Below, piece by piece: positions 1-7,435 of a stretch of 14,222 nt of DNA. Both the position numbers and the translations under genes were made by a program. The stretch's first letter is position 1, and each line of letters starts with the position of its first letter. Location of the stretch: contig JAZGEP010000084.1 in NCBI GenBank assembly GCA_036478815.1, forward strand, positions 1-14,222, written 5' to 3'. The notes beneath the pieces were generated by a model. That model was given only the letters and a program-made list of their open reading frames with translations, was not told the origin of the DNA and did not search any database. The DNA comes from DRLZ01 sp036478815 (GTDB lineage: Bacteria; Pseudomonadota; Gammaproteobacteria; Methylococcales; DRLZ01).

Positions 1-953
1 TTCTGATAGGCTTTAATTCCAGCAGGGTAATGTACCAGTAATGCACGAGCAGTCTGTTGTAGTTCTGGGTTGGCGTTTTTCTTTGCTTCAGTCGATACGG
101 CTTGAAATAGCTGCTTGGGTTCAGTGCCTGCTTTTTCAAGCTTGCCTATCCAGCTGACTAAATGTTTATCCACACCTTGTATTGCCTGAACAAAATCAGC
201 TTGCCTGGATAAGAGCGCAGTGATGTTGACGGGTTGAGACAACAATGCCTCAACCACAGGAACAACCGTTGCAAAAGCCGAATCAACAGGAATTTTAGCG
301 AGTAGTTCTGAGCTCTGAATCTGGTTATCATTCACACATAGCAAAGCTGACAACAACCATCGAAAATTTCGGTAAGGAGAACGAAATGGTAACGATTTTA
401 ATTGGTTGACAGCCATCTCATCATCGCCATCACAATAAGCAGCGAGCGCATTGGATGCCGGTTGAAAATGGCTGATCACCGCATCGTCATCATCAAGCAT
501 TTCCAGTGCGGTGGTGTTTCCAGCTAAGGCTGTCAAAGCCCAGATTTCATTGATATAAGCCAATGCTACACGATCCATCTGTGCGCGATACTGGTTGCTG
601 GCTTGTAGCGCTGCCTCAAATCTATCCAGTTTAATCAGCCAACCAATGTAGTAGTGTATTTCTAATCGTTCATCGGTGACATCAACCATAATGTGCCACA
701 ACTCGACAGCTTCTTTCAGCATACCCTGAGCAGCCAATTGTCGACACCGGCCAGCATAAGCAATGGCCAACATAGAGCGCCATTCTGGCTTATCCTGAAT
801 GCGTAACAATCGTTTCAGACTATTAATAGCGTCCTTGAAATAACCATGCAGCAACTGCTTATTGACTTGCTCTTCAAGTGCTTGCGGAGTGACGTTGACT
901 GGAGTAGCCGGTTTTGTAGCAGACCTTTTTTTGTGTTTATGTTTTTTTGCCAT
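1..953 (-). CDS. TPR-like helical-repeat protein, 3' end beyond window
   Basis: An open reading frame runs from an ATG at 953 down to base 1 without a stop, about 317 codons, and continues past the window edge. The N-terminus is very basic (MAKKHKHKKRSATKP), followed by short amphipathic helices typical of tetratricopeptide-like solenoids, for example HGYFKDAINSLKRLLRI, EWRSMLAIAYAGRC and GMLKEAVELWHIMVD. There is no signal peptide or membrane segment, so a cytosolic protein is likely. No clear Shine-Dalgarno precedes the ATG, but the codons before it do not continue the protein pattern. I do not recognise a named family; a scaffold or protein-protein interaction role is inferred only from the repeat character. 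It is transcribed away from the cytochrome-like gene, so the two share the 954-1735 spacer. Confidence 0.75.
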   Translation of the reverse strand, partial: MAKKHKHKKRSATKPATPVNVTPQALEEQVNKQLLHGYFKDAINSLKRLLRIQDKPEWRSMLAIAYAGRCRQLAAQGMLKEAVELWHIMVDVTDERLEIHYYIGWLIKLDRFEAALQASNQYRAQMDRVALAYINEIWALTALAGNTTALEMLDDDDAVISHFQPASNALAAYCDGDDEMAVNQLKSLPFRSPYRNFRWLLSALLCVNDNQIQSSELLAKIPVDSAFATVVPVVEALLSQPVNITALLSRQADFVQAIQGVDKHLVSWIGKLEKAGTEPKQLFQAVSTEAKKNANPELQQTARALLVHYPAGIKAYQ

Positions 954-1735
954 ATCAACGACACTATCAACGACACAAATGCCGATTTATGTTCTATGTT
1001 GGGCTGGTATTTTAACCGGATTTTGCGTGGCATAGTTAAAATTTTGCAGAAGAAATCATCTGCAAGCCAAGCAATGTTCTGGCCAGTGTTTAAAATGAGG
1101 GCGCAATAACGAGTGGTAGTCATCTGGACTTTGGAATGCTGTAATCGTTATTTGGGGAAGACATACCTGATACACGGTGACAACGATAATTTAACAAACT
1201 GTAAGTGTATTCCAGGTGAGGAATGATGCAAGCTTATCCGTCCAACTAGATTTATGCGGGTAACGCGTTGGTTATATCCATCAAACCAAAATTGTCAGAG
1301 TACTAGTAGCGTCCCCTCTTCCCTTTACATTCATTGTCCATTTTTTCCCTTAATGTACGTCATTCCTTAATGTACATCATTAATATCAGCTGCAATCAGG
1401 ATAACCGTAAAAAAAACCTTGCGAAGTCTATGTGAAAAAACACCTGAATAACCCACTATATTATATGTATTTTATGATTTTTTATATTACATAATAATTA
1501 ATATAACTGCTTATTATTCATAAGGCAATAAGAAGAAACTTAGATTCAATAAAATGAGAAATAATTAATACAATCTTAGAAACAATATGACATTACTAAA
1601 AACGCATCACATTCTTTGAAACGTATTGCCGAAGATTATTAACAAAAACCACAACGCGAATTTAATAAACTATTGGCCAACATAATTATTTGCAATCCAT
1701 AAACATAAATAATAATCAAAAAATAAGAGTTTATT
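954..1735. other. Gene-free divergent spacer, A+T-rich leader
   Basis: No convincing gene is present; the short overlapping frames near 815-1123 have low-complexity, non-protein-like translations. A perfect 7-bp stem with an 8-base loop (TTGCAGA/TCTGCAA) lies at 1044-1065. A 17-bp tandem duplication is at 1348-1381. From about 1437 to the cytochrome ATG the DNA is almost entirely A and T with many TATA-like strings, so promoter boxes cannot be picked reliably. TAAGAG at 1724-1729 is a weak ribosome binding site for the gene at 1736. Such leaders are often bound by H-NS-like silencers; that is an inference here. Confidence 0.5.
1348..1381. repeat. 17-bp tandem duplication
   Basis: CCTTAATGTACGTCATT at 1348-1364 is followed immediately by CCTTAATGTACATCATT at 1365-1381, with one mismatch. 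The pair lies at the upstream edge of the A+T-rich leader of the cytochrome-like gene. Adjacent 17-bp copies would place two binding sites about one and a half helical turns apart. A regulator site is possible; a chance slippage duplication is equally possible. Confidence 0.55.
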
Positions 1736-2521
1736 ATGAAGATATTTAATTGTTTTGTTCAATTATTAGAACAAATAATTCATCCAATTATCAGCGTAAC
1801 AATATTAGTATTAGGGCTTTTTTCATCATTATGCATCGCTGATATTCCCTTAGATCCAGACCATTTTCTACGTCTTTTCAAAGACGTATCGCCAGATCAT
1901 CGGGAAAGCGAAACAACAGCTCAAGCCTATTATCGGGCGATTGATCCAAATGATAAAAAATCCACTCTGAATGACTTTAAGGTGGAGAACAATTTTGATG
2001 GTGCATCTACGGAAAATGCCATTTATTTGAATGCAGCTGATTTAGGTTTTGGGCGTGATATGTATGTTTGGGAAAACAACGGTAGTGTTGTCTCTTTTGT
2101 GCAAAATTATGGAAATGGCGCGTCAGAACCAGATACATCCATATCGCAATTGCTGGAAGGTGATTCGCAAACTATTATTCAAAATGCTATCAACAAAACT
2201 GGTTTGATCGCAACGGTGGCCATGGAATATAGTTCGTCAGTGAATGGCCCCAGCGGAGATAAATATACCCGCTTCTATGTTTATGACGCTGACGGCAATC
2301 GAGTAACCAAAGCTGATCTCGACGGGCGTGGTGAGAAATTTGTGCCGGGTTTATGTAACACATGTCATGGAGGTAATCCAAGACCGCTAGATAAAAATGG
2401 TGAATATTTAGCCAATGGAAATACCCATGCCAGTTTTTTACCCTGGGATCTGGATACGTTTGAGTATTCCACTATTCAAGCATCCCTCTTCCGTTCCTTT
2501 CAAGAGCAAGTGTTTAGATAG
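1736..2521 (+). CDS. N-terminal fragment of the multihaem protein (261 aa)
   Basis: This is what ordinary translation would give: a signal peptide plus a domain ending just after the first haem site. The segment around residues 155-240 contains a haem-binding CNTCH followed by GGNPRP and a downstream HASFLPWDLDTFEYS, a pattern I associate with bacterial cytochrome-c-domain proteins of unknown function. The start is the first ATG after the A+T-rich leader, with weak TAAGAG six bases upstream. The fragment stops at R261-TAG, in the middle of a helix-like stretch (SLFRSFQEQVFR-stop-FNEQVLQTNP). It carries one of three haem sites and could in principle fold alone, but loss of the rest makes normal function doubtful. 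Confidence 0.6.
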   Translation: MKIFNCFVQLLEQIIHPIISVTILVLGLFSSLCIADIPLDPDHFLRLFKDVSPDHRESETTAQAYYRAIDPNDKKSTLNDFKVENNFDGASTENAIYLNAADLGFGRDMYVWENNGSVVSFVQNYGNGASEPDTSISQLLEGDSQTIIQNAINKTGLIATVAMEYSSSVNGPSGDKYTRFYVYDADGNRVTKADLDGRGEKFVPGLCNTCHGGNPRPLDKNGEYLANGNTHASFLPWDLDTFEYSTIQASLFRSFQEQVFR

Positions 2522-2608
2522 TTTAATGAACAAGTACTGCAGACGAATCCTACGGTCGCGACTAAAGAGCTGATTACCGGTTGGTACGGCGCAAATATTG
2601 ATGTCGTA

Positions 2609-4696
2609 TTGCTTCCAGAGGTAGCCTTTAATGGCGGCTATGTTCCCCCTGGCTGGGAAGAGAATAACAACCTCTATCAGAAAGTCATCGCACCCAACTG
2701 CCGGGCCTGCCACATTACCCGCAACTCTGCTTTAAATTTTAGTTCGTTCGAGAAGTTTAATAGACTGAGTGACAGTGTTAAAAAGCATGTTTTCGAGCGA
2801 GGTCTAATGCCATTGGCGAATCGTACTTATGAACGTTTTTGGTCTGATTCTAGAGCCGTAAATCTGCTTGCCAACGCACTAATAGAAGTGGACTCAACAC
2901 TCAGGCCAGATGATAGTCCTCCGTTTGTCTTTCCAGGAATTGATTTCTATGGCCCTGCTGGCCAGGTGTTACCCTTGAGCGCTACCGATTCGCTTTATGC
3001 TGATAGGAATAATACGAGTTTTAACTGGACACTAAACACGCAGTTAGATGCAGAAATCGTTAATCCAGCTGCAAGCAATGCTAGTTTTTTGACAAATGTC
3101 CTAGGCGAGCATGAGATTGAGCTCTCTGTGGTCAATAGTCTCGGAGTGGAAGCTACAAAATCGATAACGATTACTGTCACTGCCGATGGATTGGCTGAAG
3201 CACCAGTTTCGTTTGACAAGGATATGTTTAGGGTTTGTGAAGGATGCCATAGTACGCCAAATACATTCGCACCCCAGTTTTTTGATCCTACCCTTTCTGG
3301 TGAAAAATCCGAAGAATTTCTTTATCGCAATATAGCCCAGCGATCAAACGTGCTGGACCCTGAAAATAGTATGGTGCGCCTTAAGGCTATAGGAGATCTC
3401 AATCATGGTGGCGGCATGCCATTTATGGACCAAAGCCAAGATATAGCTTTAGTTCGTTGGATCAAAAGCGGTGCGCTTTTCAAAACCAGACCACTAAATG
3501 ATGATATTCAAGATGCGCTTCTCTTCGCACTTAATGACGGAACCATATCGGGAAACAACTCTTTTGCTTCTAAAGAAGTGGGTATTGTAGACGGTACGGT
3601 GACTCCAGAACCGAATCACGGTAATACTGGCGGAAAATCTGTTTGGTGGACCTTTCAGTCTGCCGATAGCGGGGTACTTTCACTTGATACCTTTGGTAGC
3701 GATTTTGATACTATACTGGCCATTTATGAGGGTAATGCCGATGTGGCCATCCTGAATAAAAAGACTGAGAACGATGATGCAGCAGCAGGAAGTTTCCAGA
3801 GTGAGTTGTCGCTAACTATTGAGGCGGATCAAAAGTATTTCATTGCAGTCGATGGATTTAATGGTACATTTGTGAATAGTGAAGCAGCCTCTGGTATTAT
3901 AAATCTGAATTGGGATTTTACTCCGAATCCAGACAACGACGGCGACGGTGTTCCAGATAACGAAGACGACTTTCCGAACGATCCAACCGAGACCAACGAT
4001 ACCGACGGCGACGGCGTCGGCGACAACGCCGATGTCTTTCCCAACGATCCAGCCGAGACCATTGATACCGACGGTGATGGCATTGGCAACAACGCCGATG
4101 TCTTTCCCAACGATCCGACCGAGACCATTGATACCGACGGTGATGGCATTGGCAACAACGCCGATGTCTTTCCCAACGATCCGACCGAAACCACCGATAC
4201 CGACGGCGATGGTATTGGCAACAACACCGATGTCTTCCCGAACGATCCAACCGAAACCACCGATACCGATGGCGACGGCGTCGGCGACAACGCCGATGTC
4301 TTTCCCAACGATCCGACCAAATCCACGTACGACGATAAGAAATGCACGCTGGATGTGGATGGAAATGCCAGCGCTGATGCATTGACAGATGGATTATTGT
4401 TTATTCGATATATGTTTGGCATCCGTGGTGAGAGCTTAATTGTAGGAGCTGTTGCAAGTAATTGTGCTAATTGTTCGGCTGCTGAACTTGAACCCATTCT
4501 GGAACAATGTGGTACTGCAGGCACTTCTGATATCGACGGTAATGGAGAAGCCGATGCTCTTACAGATGGATTGTTAATAATTCGCTACTTATTTGGCATT
4601 AGCGGTAATGCTCTGATTGAAAGTTCGGTGGCAAATGACTGCATCCGTTGCAATGTGCTTGAGATTGAAAACTATCTCGAAGGACTAATTCCTTAA
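2609..4696 (+). CDS. C-terminal fragment: two haem sites, PPC-like domain, TSP3 and dockerin-like repeats
   Basis: This is the intact downstream part of the interrupted gene. The frame is open from 2522; 2609 is only a TTG with no ribosome binding site, so independent translation is doubtful. It encodes CRACH (fragment residues 31-35) and CEGCH (210-214), with MPLANRTYERF and GGMPFMDQ as possible methionine-ligand regions after each. Next comes a domain with the hallmarks of pre-peptidase C-terminal-like modules (GKSVWWTFQ, SGVLSLDTFGSDFDTILAIYEG, YFIAVDGF). Then six Asp-rich repeats (TDGDGVGDNADVFPNDP type) and two copies of D-x-DGN-x-x-ADALTDGLL-x-x-RY-x-FG, which resemble dockerin calcium loops, each copy carrying cysteines. 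The acidic repeats suggest a long calcium-stiffened stalk holding the redox part away from the cell surface. Confidence 0.6.
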   Translation: MLPEVAFNGGYVPPGWEENNNLYQKVIAPNCRACHITRNSALNFSSFEKFNRLSDSVKKHVFERGLMPLANRTYERFWSDSRAVNLLANALIEVDSTLRPDDSPPFVFPGIDFYGPAGQVLPLSATDSLYADRNNTSFNWTLNTQLDAEIVNPAASNASFLTNVLGEHEIELSVVNSLGVEATKSITITVTADGLAEAPVSFDKDMFRVCEGCHSTPNTFAPQFFDPTLSGEKSEEFLYRNIAQRSNVLDPENSMVRLKAIGDLNHGGGMPFMDQSQDIALVRWIKSGALFKTRPLNDDIQDALLFALNDGTISGNNSFASKEVGIVDGTVTPEPNHGNTGGKSVWWTFQSADSGVLSLDTFGSDFDTILAIYEGNADVAILNKKTENDDAAAGSFQSELSLTIEADQKYFIAVDGFNGTFVNSEAASGIINLNWDFTPNPDNDGDGVPDNEDDFPNDPTETNDTDGDGVGDNADVFPNDPAETIDTDGDGIGNNADVFPNDPTETIDTDGDGIGNNADVFPNDPTETTDTDGDGIGNNTDVFPNDPTETTDTDGDGVGDNADVFPNDPTKSTYDDKKCTLDVDGNASADALTDGLLFIRYMFGIRGESLIVGAVASNCANCSAAELEPILEQCGTAGTSDIDGNGEADALTDGLLIIRYLFGISGNALIESSVANDCIRCNVLEIENYLEGLIP
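3935..4330 (+). repeat. Six 66-bp tandem repeats coding TSP3-like units
   Basis: Six back-to-back 66-bp units start at 3935, 4001, 4067, 4133, 4199 and 4265. Each codes 22 residues of the form TDGDGxGxNADVFPNDPxETx. The Asp/Gly/Asn spacing matches calcium-binding thrombospondin type 3 repeats. Units 2-6 are highly similar at the DNA level and richer in G+C than the rest of the gene, so copy number may vary by slippage or recombination. The repeats create long open frames on the other strand (3829-4524, 3918-4382) that are not genes. Confidence 0.9.
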
Positions 4697-5038
4697 GGTT
4701 TTAATAATGCGCAAGAAAGTGCCAAGCTCAAGCTTGTAACTAATGGTCGACTTAAATATCTCTTATCTGTTAATGCTTTTAGGCATTACTTTTTCTCTAA
4801 TAACTCAAGGAGATAATGGAGACACCCATTAGACGTGCCGTTGTCAATAATGATTACTCGACTTTGCCAGGCATATCAGCAATGTGAGATCAATGGGCCA
4901 GTGTATTTGATGTGCGTATTAATTAGGTTACAGTGTCGATTAAGTTTATCAGTATGAGATACTATCTGACTGGCACTATTACTCAGGCTTACTGCCGCAT
5001 GTAACAAGTAAAATACCGCTACCAGTCATAGAAAGCAG
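4697..5038. other. Spacer after the cytochrome-like gene
   Basis: About 340 bases with no gene I can support. It holds one weak terminator-like hairpin (4771-4794) and a small AGTAT-GAG-ATACT palindrome near 4950. The region ends at the left inverted repeat of the decayed insertion sequence. Confidence 0.4.
4771..4794 (+). terminator. Weak intrinsic terminator after the cytochrome-like gene
   Basis: TAATGC and GCATTA pair across the loop TTTTAG, followed by CTTTTTC. The stem is only 6 bp and A+T-rich, but its place about 75 bases after the stop codon and the T-run fit a simple rho-independent terminator. Confidence 0.45.
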
Positions 5039-5362
5039 CGAACAGACCACGTTTTATTATAAAGGGGTGGGCGGTTAGCGCCACTCACCCCCAACATATA
5101 GTAGTGCAATTATCAAAGAATCAAAAACTCGAGCTTGCTCAAGCGGTGGATCTTGGGAACACATAAAGGCTCAATTACCCCTGAACACCTGCAATCCTAC
5201 CTGGAGGAGTTCACCATCGGGTTCATTCGCCGTACTTCGCGGAACCGTGGGTTAGTCTTCCGTTGCCGATATCACTCATGGCCATGAGTGAAGATAGTAC
5301 AATATGTAGTATCTGGTGGCACTAACCGCCCACCCCTTTTATTATAAATCGTGGTCTGTCCC
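5039..5362 (+). mobile_element. Decayed IS1595-family element with both inverted repeats
   Basis: Two inverted ends of about 47 bp face each other. The left (5039-5085) reads CGAACAGACCACG through GGGTGGGCGGTTAGCGCCAC. The right, read inward from 5362, is GGGACAGACCACG through GGGTGGGCGGTTAGTGCCAC. They differ at a few positions and one indel. Between them is the C-terminal end of an ISXO2/IS1595-type DDE transposase, with the N-terminal majority deleted. No matching target duplication is visible (GAAAGCAG on the left, GTATTTTT on the right), so the element is old or its flanks were rearranged. It cannot move by itself, but its ends might still be used by a related transposase supplied elsewhere. 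Confidence 0.75.
5111..5287 (+). pseudogene. IS1595-family transposase, C-terminal remnant
   Basis: The frame starting at 5111 translates to SSLLKRWILGTHKGSI, then TPEHLQSYLEEFTIGFIRR, then TSRNRGLVFRCRYHSWP and a TGA at 5285. The LLGTHxG, HLxxYLxEFTFRFNRR and SRxRGxLF signature is that of the last part of ISXO2-like (IS1595 family) transposases. Normal proteins of this family are several times longer; the zinc ribbon and the catalytic acidic residues are missing. The remnant ends shortly before the right inverted repeat, as in intact elements. Confidence 0.75.
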
Positions 5363-5499
5363 GTATTTTTCTGTATTTTTCTGGGCTTGGCTAGCCCGCA
5401 TTCCCCACCTGTTGGTGAGAAGACTGCCGGATTTTGCGCAAAACAGCTAAATCTTTGCAACGGAAATCAACAACAAGCAAGATATTCTCCAGTCAATAT

Positions 5500-6123
5500 T
5501 TATGCTCGTTTGAGACTCCGCGCCAGCACATAAACCTCACTGCTATAGTCTCTGGAGGCTTTTGGTTTTTCTATACTCGTTGTTTTGAATTGGTGTTTGA
5601 TTTGCTTGAGGATAGTCTGAAATTCCTGCCCATGAAAACCTTTGATCAACAGAAAACCATTTGGCTTAAGTAGTTGCAACGCTGTGTCGAGAGCGATTTC
5701 GATTAGGTAGGCAGAGCGTGCTTGATCGGTGGCGCTTATTCCAGTTAGATCAGGTGCCATGTCGGATAAAACTGCATCGATTTTTTGTTCGGCTGTCCAG
5801 CGGGTGATTTTGTCAAAGGTGTCCATTTCTGTTACATCACCCTGGATCATATCTACATTGGTGATAGCTTCGATTGCTAATAAATCAATTGCCAGTAAGC
5901 GCCCCGTCTTGCCGATTGTCTGGCGAACATATTGACACCAGCCGCCAGGTGCTGCTCCCAGTTCGACAATTGTCATTCTGGGATGCAGCAGTTTGTGGCG
6001 CTGATCAATTTCCTCCAGTTTAAACACTGCCCGACTGCGATAACCTTTTTGTTGGGCTTTTTTTACATAAGGGTCTCGTGTGTGTTTAGCATGCCAGGTT
6101 TTTTTGTTGGGGCGTTTGCTCAT
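5500..6123 (-). CDS. rlmE: 23S rRNA 2'-O-ribose U2552 methyltransferase RlmE
   Basis: The 207-residue protein is the usual length for RlmE (RrmJ/FtsJ), which methylates the 2'-hydroxyl of U2552 in the 23S rRNA A-loop at a late stage of 50S assembly, using S-adenosylmethionine. The SAM-binding loop ELGAAPGGW lies at 54-62. The K-D-K-E catalytic tetrad is complete: K35 (RAVFKLEEID), D121 (LSDMAPD), K161 (LLIKGFHG) and E196 (SSEVYVL). It is the last gene of the minus-strand run. Its ATG is 9 bases after the upstream stop codon, and a GGAAG inside that gene's last codons can serve as ribosome binding site, implying coupled expression. In many proteobacteria rlmE precedes ftsH; here only an IS remnant lies downstream. 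Confidence 0.95.
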   Translation of the reverse strand: MSKRPNKKTWHAKHTRDPYVKKAQQKGYRSRAVFKLEEIDQRHKLLHPRMTIVELGAAPGGWCQYVRQTIGKTGRLLAIDLLAIEAITNVDMIQGDVTEMDTFDKITRWTAEQKIDAVLSDMAPDLTGISATDQARSAYLIEIALDTALQLLKPNGFLLIKGFHGQEFQTILKQIKHQFKTTSIEKPKASRDYSSEVYVLARSLKRA

Positions 6124-6132
6124 TGAAAATGA

Positions 6133-7257
6133 TCAGCTTCCGACAAATTGCACAATTGCAGCAATCACTCTGGTTAAATCATCTTCTAGTGGTTGATCCG
6201 GCGTGATGAAAGGCTGATCAATTGGCACTGCATGTCCTTGTGCAATTAATTTGTTCTGGAAAGCACGATAATCGCGCACCTGCCTGACCACTCCGAGTTT
6301 ATATAAACATAACGCCAAGCGGATACGCAGTTGGTCTGTCAAAGTTACTGATTTAATTGAAAATAATTTTCCGGTGAGTTTGCGTCGATGGTTATCCAGC
6401 CAACCAAGTAATCCTGTTGGCAGTGGGAAAATAGCGAGTGGTTTGCCTAGTTTGGCAACTTCTATAATCATCGAAATACTATCTTCGGTAACGATAAATC
6501 CATCAGCTGTTCCGAGTAAGGCTTTATAAGGATTTTCAGCGGATTTATCTTTCCAGTCGTAGAGCCTGGATCCTTGTGGAAGCTGCCGCTTTAGTAATTG
6601 CAGTACATGATCAGGGGTTCTACGGCTGGTTACCAGATAGGCTGTACCATTTTGCTGGTTGATGATGTGTTGGGCAATTTCGATGATATGTTGCGCTGTA
6701 TCCTGATTGTAAATATAGGGTTTGGTTGGGCCACCAATGAAGACCGCAATGAGAGGACTGGGTAGCTTAGAGAGCTTGGGTTGCCATTGTTTTGATGCTG
6801 CTTCAATTGCTTGCTGATCAACGCGCATTAACGGGTAGTCAATATTAATGATGTTGGACAGTGGTGGCATCAGTATTTCGGAGCTGGTAATCATCAAGTC
6901 GTAATCTTGTACCCGACTTGAAGGTTTGCCGAATAACACAATTCGGGTTTTTCCAGCTGATTGTTGTTTGACCCACAACGCAACCATTGATGGTCTGCGA
7001 CCAACTGTGAGCACAATATCTGGCCAAGGTGCTTGCAGTGAATCAGATTGTTGCAGATCGATATGATCAATGCTTGGTTTGACAGGGGGTTTTTTGACTG
7101 CGAACTGGTCTTTTACTTGTACATGTTTTCGAATACACGGCCATGGTAACGCTTGTTCAACAATTTCAACTTGTGCATTATCACCATGTTTGTCACCAAG
7201 CACCAGCCAGATTAGCGGATGCTTTTGTGTTGAATGCTGAGCTGAATGACCATTCAT
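6133..7257 (-). CDS. ELM1/GtrOC1 family putative nucleotide-sugar glycosyltransferase
   Basis: A 374-residue protein matching the mitochondrial-fission-ELM1 family (DUF1022), whose bacterial members are thought to be GT-B-like glycosyltransferases acting on surface glycans. Visible family features are an N-terminal LVLGDKHGDNAQ (19-29), PDIVLTVGRRPS (79-90), a second-domain start LIAVFIGGPTKPY (169-181), and DGFIVTEDSISMIIEVAKLG (252-271) followed by KPLAIFPLP, the likely nucleotide-sugar binding region. No signal peptide is evident, so it probably works at the cytoplasmic face. It lies directly upstream of rlmE and downstream of a sulfotransferase gene, from which a 163-bp palindromic element separates it. 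The ATG at 7257 lacks a strong ribosome binding site. Exact donor and acceptor cannot be told from sequence. Confidence 0.8.
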   Translation of the reverse strand: MNGHSAQHSTQKHPLIWLVLGDKHGDNAQVEIVEQALPWPCIRKHVQVKDQFAVKKPPVKPSIDHIDLQQSDSLQAPWPDIVLTVGRRPSMVALWVKQQSAGKTRIVLFGKPSSRVQDYDLMITSSEILMPPLSNIINIDYPLMRVDQQAIEAASKQWQPKLSKLPSPLIAVFIGGPTKPYIYNQDTAQHIIEIAQHIINQQNGTAYLVTSRRTPDHVLQLLKRQLPQGSRLYDWKDKSAENPYKALLGTADGFIVTEDSISMIIEVAKLGKPLAIFPLPTGLLGWLDNHRRKLTGKLFSIKSVTLTDQLRIRLALCLYKLGVVRQVRDYRAFQNKLIAQGHAVPIDQPFITPDQPLEDDLTRVIAAIVQFVGS

Positions 7258-7272
7258 TCGCAGTAACTTGAT

Positions 7273-7435
7273 TAAGAATGGAAATTAAATAACTTGAACA
7301 TTTTGACCTACCTTTTTGCTCGCCTTTATCGTTGTGGCAACAGTTACATAGCCTACTATGCGTCTGTTGCCACGCCTTGAAGGCAAACAAAAATACTGCG
7401 CCATAATATCCAAGTTATTTAATTTTCATCCCTTA
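7273..7435 (-). repeat. Nested-palindrome element 1 (TAAGG family)
   Basis: Outer arms TAAGAATGGAAATTAAATAA (from 7273) and, read inward from 7435, TAAGGGATGAAAATTAAATAA pair with few mismatches. An inner perfect stem GTGGCAACAG/CTGTTGCCAC encloses the apex CATAG-CCTA-CTATG. The family box (complement of GGCGCAGTATTTTTGTTTG) is at 7384-7402, so the element is in minus orientation. The final TTA at 7433-7435 is also the stop codon of the sulfotransferase gene. It sits between two co-oriented genes and could fold in their transcript. Confidence 0.85.

Larger units (their letters stand above)
1736..4696 (+). pseudogene. Secreted multihaem cytochrome/TSP3/dockerin-like protein with in-frame TAG
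   Basis: A single frame of 987 codons (986 residues plus stop) runs from ATG 1736 to TAA 4694-4696, broken only by a TAG at 2519-2521 (codon 262). The frame is identical on both sides and the protein reads on smoothly, so this is one gene with a nonsense codon, not two genes. Order of parts: hydrophobic signal segment (residues about 14-35, likely cleavage after CIA); CNTCH 207-211; CRACH 322-326; CEGCH 501-505; a beta-rich pre-peptidase C-terminal-type domain about 600-728; six 22-residue Asp-rich TSP3-like repeats 734-865; two dockerin-like EF-hand repeats from about 870 and 926. It would act outside the cytoplasm with covalent haems and bound calcium. The 725 codons after the TAG show no further damage, so the lesion is recent, suppressed, or a sequencing error. 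Redox partner and substrate are unknown. Confidence 0.8.

Noticed and set aside
815..1123. Overlapping short frames on both strands near the 5' end of the first gene
   Set aside because: They overlap the better supported helical-repeat gene or its spacer and give composition typical of non-coding frames.
2519..2521. TAG read as pyrrolysine
   Set aside because: No pyrrolysine machinery is visible, the family is not known for it, and a CAG-to-TAG change is the simpler explanation.
3829..4524. Long open frames on the minus strand (231 and 154 codons) and in another plus frame across the cytochrome gene
   Set aside because: They are produced by the 66-bp repeats read in other frames; their translations are monotonous (repeated SVSVVSVGS or RRRRYRW strings) and lie inside a clearly coding frame.
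5363..5382. GTATTTTTCT duplicated in tandem beside the IS remnant as a target-site duplication
   Set aside because: The copies are adjacent on one side only; the left flank of the IS does not carry this sequence.
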